A stretch of DNA of 19,969 nucleotides from JAABYT01 sp041581935 (GTDB lineage: Bacteria; Pseudomonadota; Gammaproteobacteria; HK1), in assembly GCA_041581935.1 (NCBI GenBank), contig JBFICP010000029.1, positions 1 through 19,969 on the forward strand, given 5' to 3'. Made by a program: the position numbers and the translations under genes. Shown here piece after piece: positions 7,210 to 15,187 of the stretch. Position 1 is the first letter of the stretch; each line of letters starts with the position of its first letter. The notes below the pieces were generated by a model, which was not told the DNA's origin, did no database searches, and worked only from the letters and a program-made list of their open reading frames with translations.

Positions 7210-8421
7210 GTGCAAACGAATCTTGCCGACTTCATCAAGAACACCAACGAGGGGCGCGAGGCGGATAGCATTCTGCGAAAATGCGTGCACTGCGGCTTCT
7301 GCACGGCGACCTGTCCTACTTATCAGCTGCTCGGTGACGAGCTCGACGGGCCGCGTGGACGTATTTATCTCATCAAGGAATCGCTGGAGGGGCAGCCGGT
7401 CACCGAGAAAACCCGGCGTCATCTGGATCGCTGTCTCACCTGCCGCTCCTGTGAGACAACGTGTCCATCAGGCGTTCGTTACGGTCGGCTGCTCGATATC
7501 GGCAGGGGCGTAGTCGAACGACGTGCGCCGCGATCGCTTCCGGAGCGCGCAATGCGTGGTGTGCTGCGCTGGCTGCTGCCCCGGCCGAAGCGGTTCGCAC
7601 CGCTGCTGCGTATCGGCCAGGCTCTGCGCCCGATGTTTCCGCCGGGCCTGCGTCGGCGCGTACCACCGCGTCAGGTCGCCGGTCACTGGCCTGCGCCGAG
7701 GCATGCGCGTCGCATTCTGTGTCTCTCAGGATGCGTGCAGAGCTGCATCGCCCCTAATATCAACGCCGCTGCAGCGCGGGTGCTCGATCGGCTCGGCATC
7801 TCTGTGCTGCCGACGACTGCCGCGGGTTGCTGCGGCGCAGTGAGCCATCACCTGTCGGCGCGGGGCGAAGCTCTCGAGTTCATGCGCCGTAACATCGACG
7901 CATGGTGGCCGCACCTCGAGGAAGGCGCAGAAGCAATTATTATCGGGGCCAGCGCCTGTGCCGCGATGATCAAGGAGTACGGGGAGCTGCTGGCCGATGA
8001 TCCGCACTATGCACAAAAGGCAGCACGCGTGTCGGCGATCGCCAGGGATCTTTCCGAGATCGTCGCCGGCGAGGATCTTTCCGCCCTCGGCAATCGCGTC
8101 GTGGATTCGCGCCGCGTAGCATTTCACTCGCCGTGCACATTGCAGCACGCACAAGCGATACGGGGAAGCGTGGAATCCATTCTCGAATCGCGGGGACATC
8201 GCCTGACACACGTTGCGGATGCCCACCTTTGCTGCGGTTCCGCCGGCACCTACTCGATACTCCAGCCGACGCTTTCGAGGCGTCTGCGCAAAAACAAGCT
8301 GGCGGCTCTCGAGGCCGAGAATCCGGAGCTCATCGCAACCGCTAACATCGGATGCCTTCTGGAGTTGCGCTCAGAAGCAAACGTGCCCGTCGTGCATTGG
8401 ATCGAGTTACTCGACGACTGA
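7210..8421 (+). CDS. glcF: Glycolate oxidase iron-sulfur subunit GlcF
   Basis: A GTG at 7210 gives MQTNLADFIK, aligning exactly with the E. coli GlcF start (MQTQL) and a 403-residue product of normal length. Two ferredoxin-type 4Fe-4S motifs are complete: Cys25-Cys28-Cys31-Cys35 (CVHCGFCTATC) and Cys75-Cys78-Cys81-Cys85 (CLTCRSCETTC). The C-terminal half carries the CCG-type cysteine-rich repeats: CLSGCVQS, TAAGCCGAVSHH, FHSPCTLQHAQ and HLCCGSAGTYS. It should carry electrons from the GlcD/GlcE flavins to the quinone pool at the inner membrane. The 55-base gap after glcE has no strong Shine-Dalgarno. It is the last gene of the operon and converges on rsd, 18 bases away. Confidence 0.95.
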   Translation: MQTNLADFIKNTNEGREADSILRKCVHCGFCTATCPTYQLLGDELDGPRGRIYLIKESLEGQPVTEKTRRHLDRCLTCRSCETTCPSGVRYGRLLDIGRGVVERRAPRSLPERAMRGVLRWLLPRPKRFAPLLRIGQALRPMFPPGLRRRVPPRQVAGHWPAPRHARRILCLSGCVQSCIAPNINAAAARVLDRLGISVLPTTAAGCCGAVSHHLSARGEALEFMRRNIDAWWPHLEEGAEAIIIGASACAAMIKEYGELLADDPHYAQKAARVSAIARDLSEIVAGEDLSALGNRVVDSRRVAFHSPCTLQHAQAIRGSVESILESRGHRLTHVADAHLCCGSAGTYSILQPTLSRRLRKNKLAALEAENPELIATANIGCLLELRSEANVPVVHWIELLDD

Positions 8422-8439
8422 ACGCGAGCAACGCGGCGC

Positions 8440-8895
8440 TCAGGTAGAACCGAGCATCTCGGAGATCAGCTTGTCTTCCAGATCGATGCGCACTGCAAGC
8501 TCTTCACCAAGCTTCGAAAGCATCTTCGTCATATCCCCACCAAAGTTCTCGCCATTCAACTTCTCGTACACATCGTTGAACTCGACCGCAACCTGTGTCG
8601 TATTGGCGATGCGCGGGTAAAGTTGCTCTGCGAGCTTCACCACACCGCGCCGGCGCTCCTCGCCTTTGGATATGCGTTCGTAGAGACCGAAGTGACCGGA
8701 TGCAATGTAGTCGACCAGTAGCTGTGAAAACTCCTCCAACAGCTCGTTGTTCGGCATCCCGTCGGTGTATGGCGCGACACCCGCGAGCCGCTCGAACAGC
8801 ACCAGCATGCGCTGGCGCTCGCTCAACATTTTGTCGATAAGTGCGCGCGTGCCGCGTCTCCGATCGCGTTGCTGCTCCTGAACCCCAGAACTCAT
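8440..8895 (-). CDS. rsd: Rsd/AlgQ-family anti-sigma-70 regulator
   Basis: The 151-residue helical protein matches the Rsd/AlgQ family: ALIDKMLSERQRMLVLFERLAG (18-39), the hallmark LLVDYIASGHFGLYERI (59-75), a middle LYPRIANTTQ helix, and IDLEDKLISEML (137-148) near the end. E. coli Rsd binds the housekeeping sigma factor and shifts RNA polymerase toward alternative sigmas in stationary phase; Pseudomonas AlgQ affects alginate and siderophore genes. GGAG six bases before the ATG at 8895 favours that start; an in-frame ATG at 8907 (155 residues) is possible. The open frame to 9126 is upstream non-coding DNA. The gene is divergent from the TPR-SPOR gene. Function is by family; I am confident of membership. 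Confidence 0.88.
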   Translation of the reverse strand: MSSGVQEQQRDRRRGTRALIDKMLSERQRMLVLFERLAGVAPYTDGMPNNELLEEFSQLLVDYIASGHFGLYERISKGEERRRGVVKLAEQLYPRIANTTQVAVEFNDVYEKLNGENFGGDMTKMLSKLGEELAVRIDLEDKLISEMLGST

Positions 8896-9011
8896 GCACT
8901 GCTCCATTTTGGCGGTACCCCCGGGCCGGCCGGGGATATGGGTGGCATAGGTAACCATTACTGTCAACGGATGGCAAGATCGGGATCTCAAAAAAGAGAC
9001 ATCGCGCACAA

Positions 9012-9040
9012 TTGACACATGCCAACATGCGCCGAATACC
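9012..9040 (+). promoter_or_regulatory. Candidate sigma-70 promoter for the TPR-SPOR gene
   Basis: TTGACA (9012-9017) is a perfect -35 box. Seventeen bases later comes AATACC (9035-9040), a weak -10 with only the central A-T-A in place. Transcription would start near 9047, leaving a leader of about 125 bases before the ATG at 9172. The rest of the 276-base divergent gap (8896-9171) shows no other convincing element. Confidence 0.3.
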
Positions 9041-9171
9041 CCTGATTGGCGCCCACCGCCCGTGCGCCACGAGCGCCGTTCCCGGCCTTTCGCACGCTTC
9101 GGGCAGGCTGTCCAAGCGTCGCCCAAGTTGCTAAATTAGCCGCCGTTTCCATCGGAGTGAATCACGCTCAC

Positions 9172-10299
9172 ATGAGGTGCTGGACCCAGGCAATCAGCAC
9201 GGCCACAAAGCTCTTTGGAGGTTTCGCGGTGGCGGGGGGCATCGCGCTCAGCCTCCTCGGTTCCGCCATCGCGGCCGGCACCCTTCAGGAAATCCGCGCA
9301 CTGGCCGCCGATCAGCACTACGCGGAAGCGTTGAAACAGCTCAACGGCTATCTCGAGGAGCATGGCGACGACGTCGAAGCACGTTTGTTCAAAGGCGTGA
9401 TTCTCACCCGCCAGGGAAATATCGACGAAGCCATCGCCGCGTTCGACGAGTTGTCGAAGGACAGGCCGGAGCTCCCCGAGCCGCTCAACAACCTCGCGGT
9501 GCTGTATGCCGCCCAGGGTCGTTATGACGAATCTCGCAAAGTGCTCGTGCGAGCCATCGAGCTCGAGCCCCGCTACGACACGGCCCACGAGAACCTCGGC
9601 GACGTGTATGCAAAGCTTGCCAACATCGCCTACGAGCGGGCGTTCACACTCAATGACAAGAACACCGGCGCTAGGGACAAGGCGAACTGGATGACGCGCG
9701 TGCTCGACACCGAGCCCGGTGCACCCGGGGAGGTTTCACGGGACGAGACCACACCGCTGGCGGATTTGGAGACCAGGGCGTCCGAGCAGATCGAGCCTCG
9801 CGCCACGAGTGAGGCGGAAATCGAAGCAATAGAGCGCCAGATTGCCACCGCGTGTTATTCGGTCAACGGCATTGAAAATTTTGCCGCGGCACTTTCGGTT
9901 GCCGAATGGTTCAAATCCAGGGGCGTAGCAGCCAGGGAACAGACGCGGTCGGTCGAGGAGAACATCTTCTATGAAGTCTATGTCCCGCCGCTCGAAAGCC
10001 GCGCCGAGGTCACCGAGCAGATGCGCCGGATGCGTGATGACGGATTCGTCGATATCATGCGCATTAACAGCGGTGAGCTCGAGAACGGGATCTCCGTCGG
10101 CGCCTATCGCCAGCTCGGCAACGCCGAACGGCGGGTAAAGACCTTCAGGGCAAAAGGCTACAAGGTCGAATTCAAGCCGCGGGACAAGTCGCGCACCACG
10201 TATTGGGTCGCAATCGGGGCAGGCACGAGTCGGGAATTGAGAAGCGAGTTCACGAGTGCCTTTCCAGCCTACCCATTGAGCGAATCAACGTGTCAATAG
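9172..10299 (+). CDS. Secreted TPR-repeat protein with C-terminal SPOR-like domain
   Basis: Starting at the ATG at 9172 gives 375 residues with a Sec-type signal: a hydrophobic core at about 14-32 (LFGGFAVAGGIALSLLGSA) and likely cleavage near AIAAG (32-36). Residues 37-165 are tetratricopeptide-like helix pairs (for example AEALKQLNGYLEEHGDDVEARLFKG and PLNNLAVLYAAQGRYDESRKVLVRAIELEP, shown here by their ends: AEALKQL...RLFKG and PLNNLAV...AIELEP). After an acidic linker, residues 265-350 look like a SPOR domain, with the typical GISVGAYRQLGNAERR (306-321) and AKGYKVEF. SPOR domains bind glycan strands lacking stem peptides, so a periplasmic or septal role in cell-wall processes is likely. 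Upstream in-frame codons (from 9046) would displace the signal peptide. GGAGTGA lies 11 bases before the start. Confidence 0.82.
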   Translation: MRCWTQAISTATKLFGGFAVAGGIALSLLGSAIAAGTLQEIRALAADQHYAEALKQLNGYLEEHGDDVEARLFKGVILTRQGNIDEAIAAFDELSKDRPELPEPLNNLAVLYAAQGRYDESRKVLVRAIELEPRYDTAHENLGDVYAKLANIAYERAFTLNDKNTGARDKANWMTRVLDTEPGAPGEVSRDETTPLADLETRASEQIEPRATSEAEIEAIERQIATACYSVNGIENFAAALSVAEWFKSRGVAAREQTRSVEENIFYEVYVPPLESRAEVTEQMRRMRDDGFVDIMRINSGELENGISVGAYRQLGNAERRVKTFRAKGYKVEFKPRDKSRTTYWVAIGAGTSRELRSEFTSAFPAYPLSESTCQ

Positions 10300-10347
10300 G
10301 CACGGTGCTAATTCGCATCTTTCAATCCAGATCCAGGGAAACGCGAT

Positions 10348-11673
10348 ATGGCCTCACCCAATTACCATCGATTCGACACCTTGAGCCTTCACGCGGGACA
10401 GCAGCCCGACTCCGCCACAGGCGCACGCGCGACACCCATCTATCAGACGACGTCGTTCGTATTCCGCGATACCGACACCGCGGCGGCTCTATTCAACGCC
10501 GAACGGGCCGGTCATGTGTATTCGCGTATCAGCAACCCCACAAACGCGGTTCTGGAAGAACGAATATCGGCGCTCGAGGGCGGTGTCGGCGCCATCTGCA
10601 CCGCCAGCGGGCAGGCCGCGATGCACCTTGCGATCGCCACGATTCTGGATGCAGGTTCGCACATCGTGTCATCACGGTCCCTGTATGGTGGGTCCCACAA
10701 CCTGCTTGCCTACACGATGCCACGATTTGGGATTGCAACCACTTTTGTCGACCCCAGGGACCCGGATGCCTTCAAAGCAGCCATTCGTCCGGAAACCCGA
10801 CTGCTCTTTGGAGAGACACTCGGCAACCCCGGACTCGACGTGATGAACATCGATGCGATCGCGCGCGTCGCCCACGATGCAGGGCTTCCATTGCTCGTCG
10901 ATTCGACATTCACGACACCCTATTTGTGCCGCCCGTTCGATCATGGCGCGGATCTGGTCTTTCATTCCGCCACTAAGTTTCTCGGTGGGCACGGCGTTGC
11001 CATCGGTGGGCTCCTCGTCGACAGTGGGCAGTTCGACTGGGAAGCGTCGGGAAAATTTCCAACCCTTACGGAGCCATATCCCGGATTTCACAACATGGAC
11101 TTTGTCGAGGAGTACGGTCCGGCCGCGTTCATCATGCGTGCGCGCAAGGAAGGCGCCAGGGACTTCGGTGCCTGCATGAGCCCCACCACGGCATTTTATA
11201 TTCTTCAAGGCGTTGAAACGTTGCCGTTGCGCATGCAGCGCCACGTGGACAATACACGCAAGGTGGTCGCCTTTCTCGATTCGAACGATGCCGTCGAGTG
11301 GGTCGGCTATCCGGAGCTGCCGACCCATCCGGATTACGAGTTGGCGAAAACACTGCTCCCGCACGGTTGCGGCGCGGTGTTCAGCTTCGGCCTGAAGGGC
11401 GGGCGGCCAGCCGGTCGACGGTTTATCGAGCGCGTGCGTATTTTCTCGCACCTGGCCAATGTCGGCGACGCCAAGTCGCTGGTCATCCATCCCGCCAGCA
11501 CGACCCACCACCGCATGGACGCACAGGCCCTGGAAGCCGCGGGAATCGGCGAGGGCACCATTCGGCTCTCCATCGGTCTCGAGGACGCCGATGATCTCAT
11601 CGGCGATCTCGAGCAGGCCATCAATGCCTCTCAAAGAGTCGTCAGGGCAGCCGATTCGGTGTCGGCGAAGTGA
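10348..11673 (+). CDS. metY: O-acetylhomoserine sulfhydrylase / aminocarboxypropyltransferase (MetY type)
   Basis: The 441-residue PLP enzyme of the Cys/Met metabolism family makes homocysteine from O-acetylhomoserine and sulfide. The N-terminus FDTLSLHAGQQPD (9-21) and TGARATPIYQTTSFVF are diagnostic of MetY rather than the shorter MetB/MetC proteins, as is the length above 420. Other motifs are YSRISNPT (58-65), CTASGQAA (84-91) and VDSTFTTPYLCRP; the PLP lysine is Lys210 in HSATKFLGGHG. Near the end are VGDAKSLVIHPASTTH and IRLSIGLED. AGGGA lies about nine bases before the ATG. The stop overlaps the start of the following hydrolase by four bases. A cystathionine gamma-synthase-like activity is possible but less likely. 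Confidence 0.93.
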   Translation: MASPNYHRFDTLSLHAGQQPDSATGARATPIYQTTSFVFRDTDTAAALFNAERAGHVYSRISNPTNAVLEERISALEGGVGAICTASGQAAMHLAIATILDAGSHIVSSRSLYGGSHNLLAYTMPRFGIATTFVDPRDPDAFKAAIRPETRLLFGETLGNPGLDVMNIDAIARVAHDAGLPLLVDSTFTTPYLCRPFDHGADLVFHSATKFLGGHGVAIGGLLVDSGQFDWEASGKFPTLTEPYPGFHNMDFVEEYGPAAFIMRARKEGARDFGACMSPTTAFYILQGVETLPLRMQRHVDNTRKVVAFLDSNDAVEWVGYPELPTHPDYELAKTLLPHGCGAVFSFGLKGGRPAGRRFIERVRIFSHLANVGDAKSLVIHPASTTHHRMDAQALEAAGIGEGTIRLSIGLEDADDLIGDLEQAINASQRVVRAADSVSAK

Positions 11674-12476
11674 ATCTCACCGTCGACGGCCATCGGGTAT
11701 ATGCCTACACGGGCGCGCGCGAGTTCGATGCGGGCTGCGATCCGCTGATATTCGTCCATGGAGGCGGACTCGACCACTCGGTCTGGCTGCTGCAGAGCCG
11801 CTACTTCGCCCATCACGGCCGAGGCGTGCTGGCGGTAGACCTTCCGGCTCACGGAAAGTCCGGCGGCGAGGCCCTCGGGAGCATCCCCGCCATGGCGGAC
11901 TGGATTGTACGTGTCATGGACGACGCCGGCGTGGACACCGCCAGCCTGATCGGCCACAGCATGGGCGCGCTCGTGGTCCACGAGGCCGCCGTCCGAAATC
12001 CCGAGCGCATTCGTTGCATCGTGACCATCGGAATCTCGATTCCGATGCCGGTGACCGACGCGCTGCTTTCGGCGGCCAAGGCCGACCGGCACGACGCCTT
12101 CGACATGGTGAATATCTGGGGCCACGGCAGCCGCGCGCACGTGGGCGGAAATCAGGCACCAGGCATGTGGATGATCGGCACGGGAGTCCGCCTGCTCGAG
12201 CGATCCCCGCCGGGCGTCCTGTTCGCCGATCTGAACGCATGCAACGAATACCGCGACGGACTCGAAAGCAGCGCCCGCATTACCTGTCCAGTGCACGTGA
12301 TTCTGGGCGCGGACGATCGTATGACACCGGTAAAAGCCGCCCGGCCGCTGCTCGAATCACTTTCCGACGCGCGCGTAACCGTGCTCGAAAACTGCGGCCA
12401 TATGATCATGGCTGAAAGGCCAGGAGAAGTACTGGACCTGCTCATCGCGGCGCTCGAGAATCCTGCTGGTAAATAG
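11670..12476 (+). CDS. Alpha/beta hydrolase, translationally coupled to MetY
   Basis: The 268-residue protein starts at a GTG whose last two bases share the metY stop (GTGA overlap, 11670-11673), so translation is probably coupled. It has the alpha/beta hydrolase signature: the oxyanion loop HGGGLDHS (30-37), the nucleophile elbow GHSMGA with Ser97, an acid in LGADDRMTP (Asp215 or Asp216) and the catalytic His244 in NCGHMIMAERP. It has a small lid region at about 125-195 and no signal peptide, so it is cytosolic. It is too short and too different to be homoserine O-acetyltransferase (MetX), which shares the fold. Tight coupling suggests a link to homocysteine synthesis, perhaps hydrolysis of an ester or thioester side product, but the substrate is unknown. 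Confidence 0.88.
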   Translation: MNLTVDGHRVYAYTGAREFDAGCDPLIFVHGGGLDHSVWLLQSRYFAHHGRGVLAVDLPAHGKSGGEALGSIPAMADWIVRVMDDAGVDTASLIGHSMGALVVHEAAVRNPERIRCIVTIGISIPMPVTDALLSAAKADRHDAFDMVNIWGHGSRAHVGGNQAPGMWMIGTGVRLLERSPPGVLFADLNACNEYRDGLESSARITCPVHVILGADDRMTPVKAARPLLESLSDARVTVLENCGHMIMAERPGEVLDLLIAALENPAGK

Positions 12477-12483
12477 CCCGCGG

Positions 12484-14970
12484 TCAGCTCCGTTCCAACA
12501 TGGGCGTATCGAACATGTGCTCGACGGGCCGGGGTACGCCTACCGCATACCCCTGCGCATAGTCGACGCCGATGATTTTCAGTGAGCTCATGATTTCCTC
12601 ACTGTCGACGAATTCGGCCACGGTTTTCTTGCCCATTACATGGCCGATTTCGTTGATTGATTTCACCATGGCGTAATCGATAGCGTCGTCGAGAATGTCT
12701 TTCACGAAAAGTCCATCGATCTTCAAATAGTCAACCGGAAGATTTTTCAGGTAGGCAAATGAAGAAAGTCCGCTGCCGAAATCGTCCAAAGCAAAACGGC
12801 AACCCCATTCTTTCAGCAACTTGATAAACCGTGTTGCGCTAGTGAGGTTCGTAATCGCGGCAGTCTCAGTGATTTCCATACAAATTTTTTCGGGGGCAAT
12901 ACTGCCCTCTTTGAATTTTTCGATGATATAGCCCATCAATTGGGCATCGCTGAGAGAATTCCCTGATAAGTTAACAGAGAGAAGATCGAGTTTTTCCGTG
13001 TACTCGGGAGAATCAACGTACCACTCGAAGACATTTCTAATTACCCAGTTATCGAGCTGCGCCGACAGGTTGTATCGCTCCACCGCGGAGAGAAAAGCTC
13101 CTGGTAAGACAATCTGCCCCCGCTCATCCTTCATCCGAAGGAGAATCTCGTAGTGCACGGGTGGCGCACCCGTCGGCAAAACCGCGGTGATAGGCTGGGC
13201 ATAAAGGGCAAAACGGTCGTCATCCAACGCTCGTTGAATCCGTGCAACCCACTGCATCTCACCTTGTCGCTCGGCGACCTTTATATCGTCCTCACGATAA
13301 ACGTGAATTCGGTTTCGACCTCCGTCCTTTGCTGCGTAACAGGCAGAGTCCGCCGTGCTTAGTACTGCCGTTATGCTTTCACTGGCTTCGTTAATCGGAA
13401 CAACACCAATACTCACGCCGATATTGAAAGTCTTATCTTCCCAGTGAAACTGAAGATTTCTGATGGCCTCGAGCAGCGCGTTCGCGACCCGCGTCGCCTG
13501 CATGATCGAGCACCGCTCCATTAGCACTCCAAACTCATCTCCTCCGAGTCGTGCCAGAGTGTCACCTTTTCGCACCTGCTCCGGCAAAAGCATTCCGAGC
13601 TGTCTCAACAACTCATCGCCGGCAATATGTCCGCAAGTGTCGTTGATCACCTTAAACTGATCGAGATCGAGATAGCAGAGCGCATGCTCGGTATGTGCCT
13701 CTCGTGCCAGGTCGATCAGCTCACAGAGTCGCTGTTCGAATTCCCGGCGATTAACCAGCCCGGTCAGCGCATCGTGGCTGGCCTGATAGGAGAGCTTCTC
13801 CGATAGCGTGTGAGTTTCGGTGAGATCCCGCCAACTGACCACGACGCCGGAATCTTTACCCATCCTGTCGTGATACGGATAGAAGGCGACATCCATGAAA
13901 CGACGTCCAATTGCCGGAAATTCGAACCAGGCCTGATAGTGAGCTTCCTCTCCCGCAAGACATCGATTCAACGCCTCTTTCAATCGGACATCGAAAACTT
14001 CTTCACCATGTACGTCAAACATGGATTTATCAACTATATCCTCGCGCGCTATATCGTGGGCGCGAAGAAACGCATCATTGACGGCCTGATACACACAAGA
14101 CTGGTCTACGAACGCCATCAGATCGGAAGTGGAAGAAATAATCTGCTCATAGCGGCTCAGAACCATCAGCGCTCGCTTTCGGTCCGTGACGTCAGTCACG
14201 GTCGCCTGGATCGCCGGCTGGCCTTCCCAGTTCAGATTTCTGACAACTACTTCCAGCGTAATCATAGAGTCGTCTACGCACTGAGCATCAAATTCGCAAC
14301 GATTGGCAACAGCCTCCCCTTTCGCATGAGATTCCATGAACCGACGCAAGCGTGCACGCTCATAAGCCGGGAAGTGATGCTCCAACGTATTGAGTGAAAG
14401 CACCTCATCACGACTCGCGTACCCGAGCATGTCTGCGAATGCCTGATTAGAGTACAGCGGTGTCCAGGCGCGGTGGATGAAAACACCCTGCACAGAAGCG
14501 TCTATCAGATCCCGGAATCGCCGCTCACTGTCTCGCAATGCCTCTTCAGCTCGCGCCTTGTCCGTTTCCAGCTCGAGTCGCTCGAATATACGATTGAGCG
14601 TGGCGAGCAAATCTTCAGGATGAAAGGGCTTGCGAAGGTAGTCGTATGCCCCCAGGTGCAACGCCTCTATGGCGCTCTCGGTTGATGCGAACGCGGTCAT
14701 CATCACACAGGTGACACGCGGGTTGGTCTCCTTGAGAGCGCTGATCAGATGGATTCCGCTTCCGGTTCCCAGCCGAATGTCGATGAGCGCGACATCGGCG
14801 GGAAATCCGTTGACCGCCCGCCTGGCGGCATTCGTTTCGTAGACAGGCAGAACCTCGAACCCCTGCAGTGCGAGAAGATCGGCAGTGCTATCGGCAAAGT
14901 CGCGGTCGTCGTCGACGATGAGCACTCGCCGCCGAAACCCCGTTACCGCGGTAAGCGCCGGGACGCTCAT
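12484..14970 (-). CDS. REC-PAS-PAS-GGDEF-EAL cyclic-di-GMP signalling protein
   Basis: The 828-residue protein has, in order: a receiver domain (about 14-130; acidic pocket Asp20-22, phospho-acceptor Asp64 in LIDIRLG, Thr92, Lys114), two PAS domains (about 145-265 and 270-385), GGDEF (about 390-560) and EAL (about 570-820). The GGDEF motif is intact (476-480) with an RxxD inhibitory-site motif RKGD (467-470) five residues before it, so cyclase activity with product feedback is plausible. In the EAL domain the signature reads EIL (608-610), but VNLSG, MEITET, LDDFGSG (Asp729/730), YLKID (Lys750), AEFV (Glu786) and DYAQGY (Gln806) are kept, so phosphodiesterase activity is also plausible. There is no membrane segment. 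The partner kinase is not in the window. The gene is convergent with the hydrolase, stop codons seven bases apart. Stretches such as 12901-12960 (25 G/C of 60) are AT-rich against the neighbours. Confidence 0.94.
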   Translation of the reverse strand: MSVPALTAVTGFRRRVLIVDDDRDFADSTADLLALQGFEVLPVYETNAARRAVNGFPADVALIDIRLGTGSGIHLISALKETNPRVTCVMMTAFASTESAIEALHLGAYDYLRKPFHPEDLLATLNRIFERLELETDKARAEEALRDSERRFRDLIDASVQGVFIHRAWTPLYSNQAFADMLGYASRDEVLSLNTLEHHFPAYERARLRRFMESHAKGEAVANRCEFDAQCVDDSMITLEVVVRNLNWEGQPAIQATVTDVTDRKRALMVLSRYEQIISSTSDLMAFVDQSCVYQAVNDAFLRAHDIAREDIVDKSMFDVHGEEVFDVRLKEALNRCLAGEEAHYQAWFEFPAIGRRFMDVAFYPYHDRMGKDSGVVVSWRDLTETHTLSEKLSYQASHDALTGLVNRREFEQRLCELIDLAREAHTEHALCYLDLDQFKVINDTCGHIAGDELLRQLGMLLPEQVRKGDTLARLGGDEFGVLMERCSIMQATRVANALLEAIRNLQFHWEDKTFNIGVSIGVVPINEASESITAVLSTADSACYAAKDGGRNRIHVYREDDIKVAERQGEMQWVARIQRALDDDRFALYAQPITAVLPTGAPPVHYEILLRMKDERGQIVLPGAFLSAVERYNLSAQLDNWVIRNVFEWYVDSPEYTEKLDLLSVNLSGNSLSDAQLMGYIIEKFKEGSIAPEKICMEITETAAITNLTSATRFIKLLKEWGCRFALDDFGSGLSSFAYLKNLPVDYLKIDGLFVKDILDDAIDYAMVKSINEIGHVMGKKTVAEFVDSEEIMSSLKIIGVDYAQGYAVGVPRPVEHMFDTPMLERS

Positions 14971-15103
14971 CCCGGGCCGCTCGACACAGCCAGGATATCC
15001 GATCTATTTTTGAGTGACATTGCTGCCGGCTGGAGTAGAGATGAATTCTCAACCCTGAAACATAAAGATTAGCACGGAATCAACGGCTTGAGCAGCCTGG
15101 TTG

Positions 15104-15120
15104 CGCGGCCATCGGCCGCG
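15104..15120. repeat. GC-rich inverted repeat, first of three upstream of the unknown operon
   Basis: CGCGGCC-atc-GGCCGCG is a perfect 7-bp inverted repeat with a 3-base loop. On the plus strand it is followed by TTAAATTATGTTT, so it could act as a weak terminator or a protein-binding site. It lies in the 290-base gap 14971-15260 between the divergent cyclic-di-GMP gene and the unknown operon. No clear promoter for the cyclic-di-GMP gene was found in that gap. Confidence 0.4.
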
Positions 15121-15149
15121 TTAAATTATGTTTGGACTTGTGATTGGCG

Positions 15150-15175
15150 TTGGCACTTGTTCGCAAGAGTGCCAA
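15150..15175. repeat. Inverted repeat TTGGCACT...AGTGCCAA
   Basis: TTGGCACT (15150-15157) and AGTGCCAA (15168-15175) form a perfect 8-bp inverted repeat with a 10-base spacer. An alternative fold has TTGGCA/TGCCAA closing an inner CTTG-TTCG-CAAG hairpin with a two-base bulge. Its place 43-68 bases upstream of the TATAAT box suits an activator or repressor site. Confidence 0.45.
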
Positions 15176-15187
15176 ATTGATCACAAA

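Noticed and set aside
8962..8967. TTGACA on the minus strand as an rsd -35 box
   Set aside because: No acceptable -10 hexamer occurs 15-19 bases downstream; left unassigned.
8896..9126. N-terminal extension of the Rsd/AlgQ protein
   Set aside because: The added residues are Arg/Cys/Trp-rich and unlike the family. A Shine-Dalgarno supports the start at 8895, and the extension would consume the divergent promoter region.
10672..11634. Minus-strand open frame (320 codons) opposite metY
   Set aside because: No family features; metY is complete and clear on the plus strand.
11459..12415. Plus-strand open frame (318 codons) overlapping metY and the hydrolase
   Set aside because: Extremely Arg/Pro/Ser-rich out-of-frame translation typical of a frame-shifted GC-rich gene.
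15151..15166. TGGCAC followed by CGCAA as a sigma-54 promoter
   Set aside because: The GG and GC elements are one base too close and the -12 box lacks TTGC. The sequence is better explained as the left arm of an inverted repeat.
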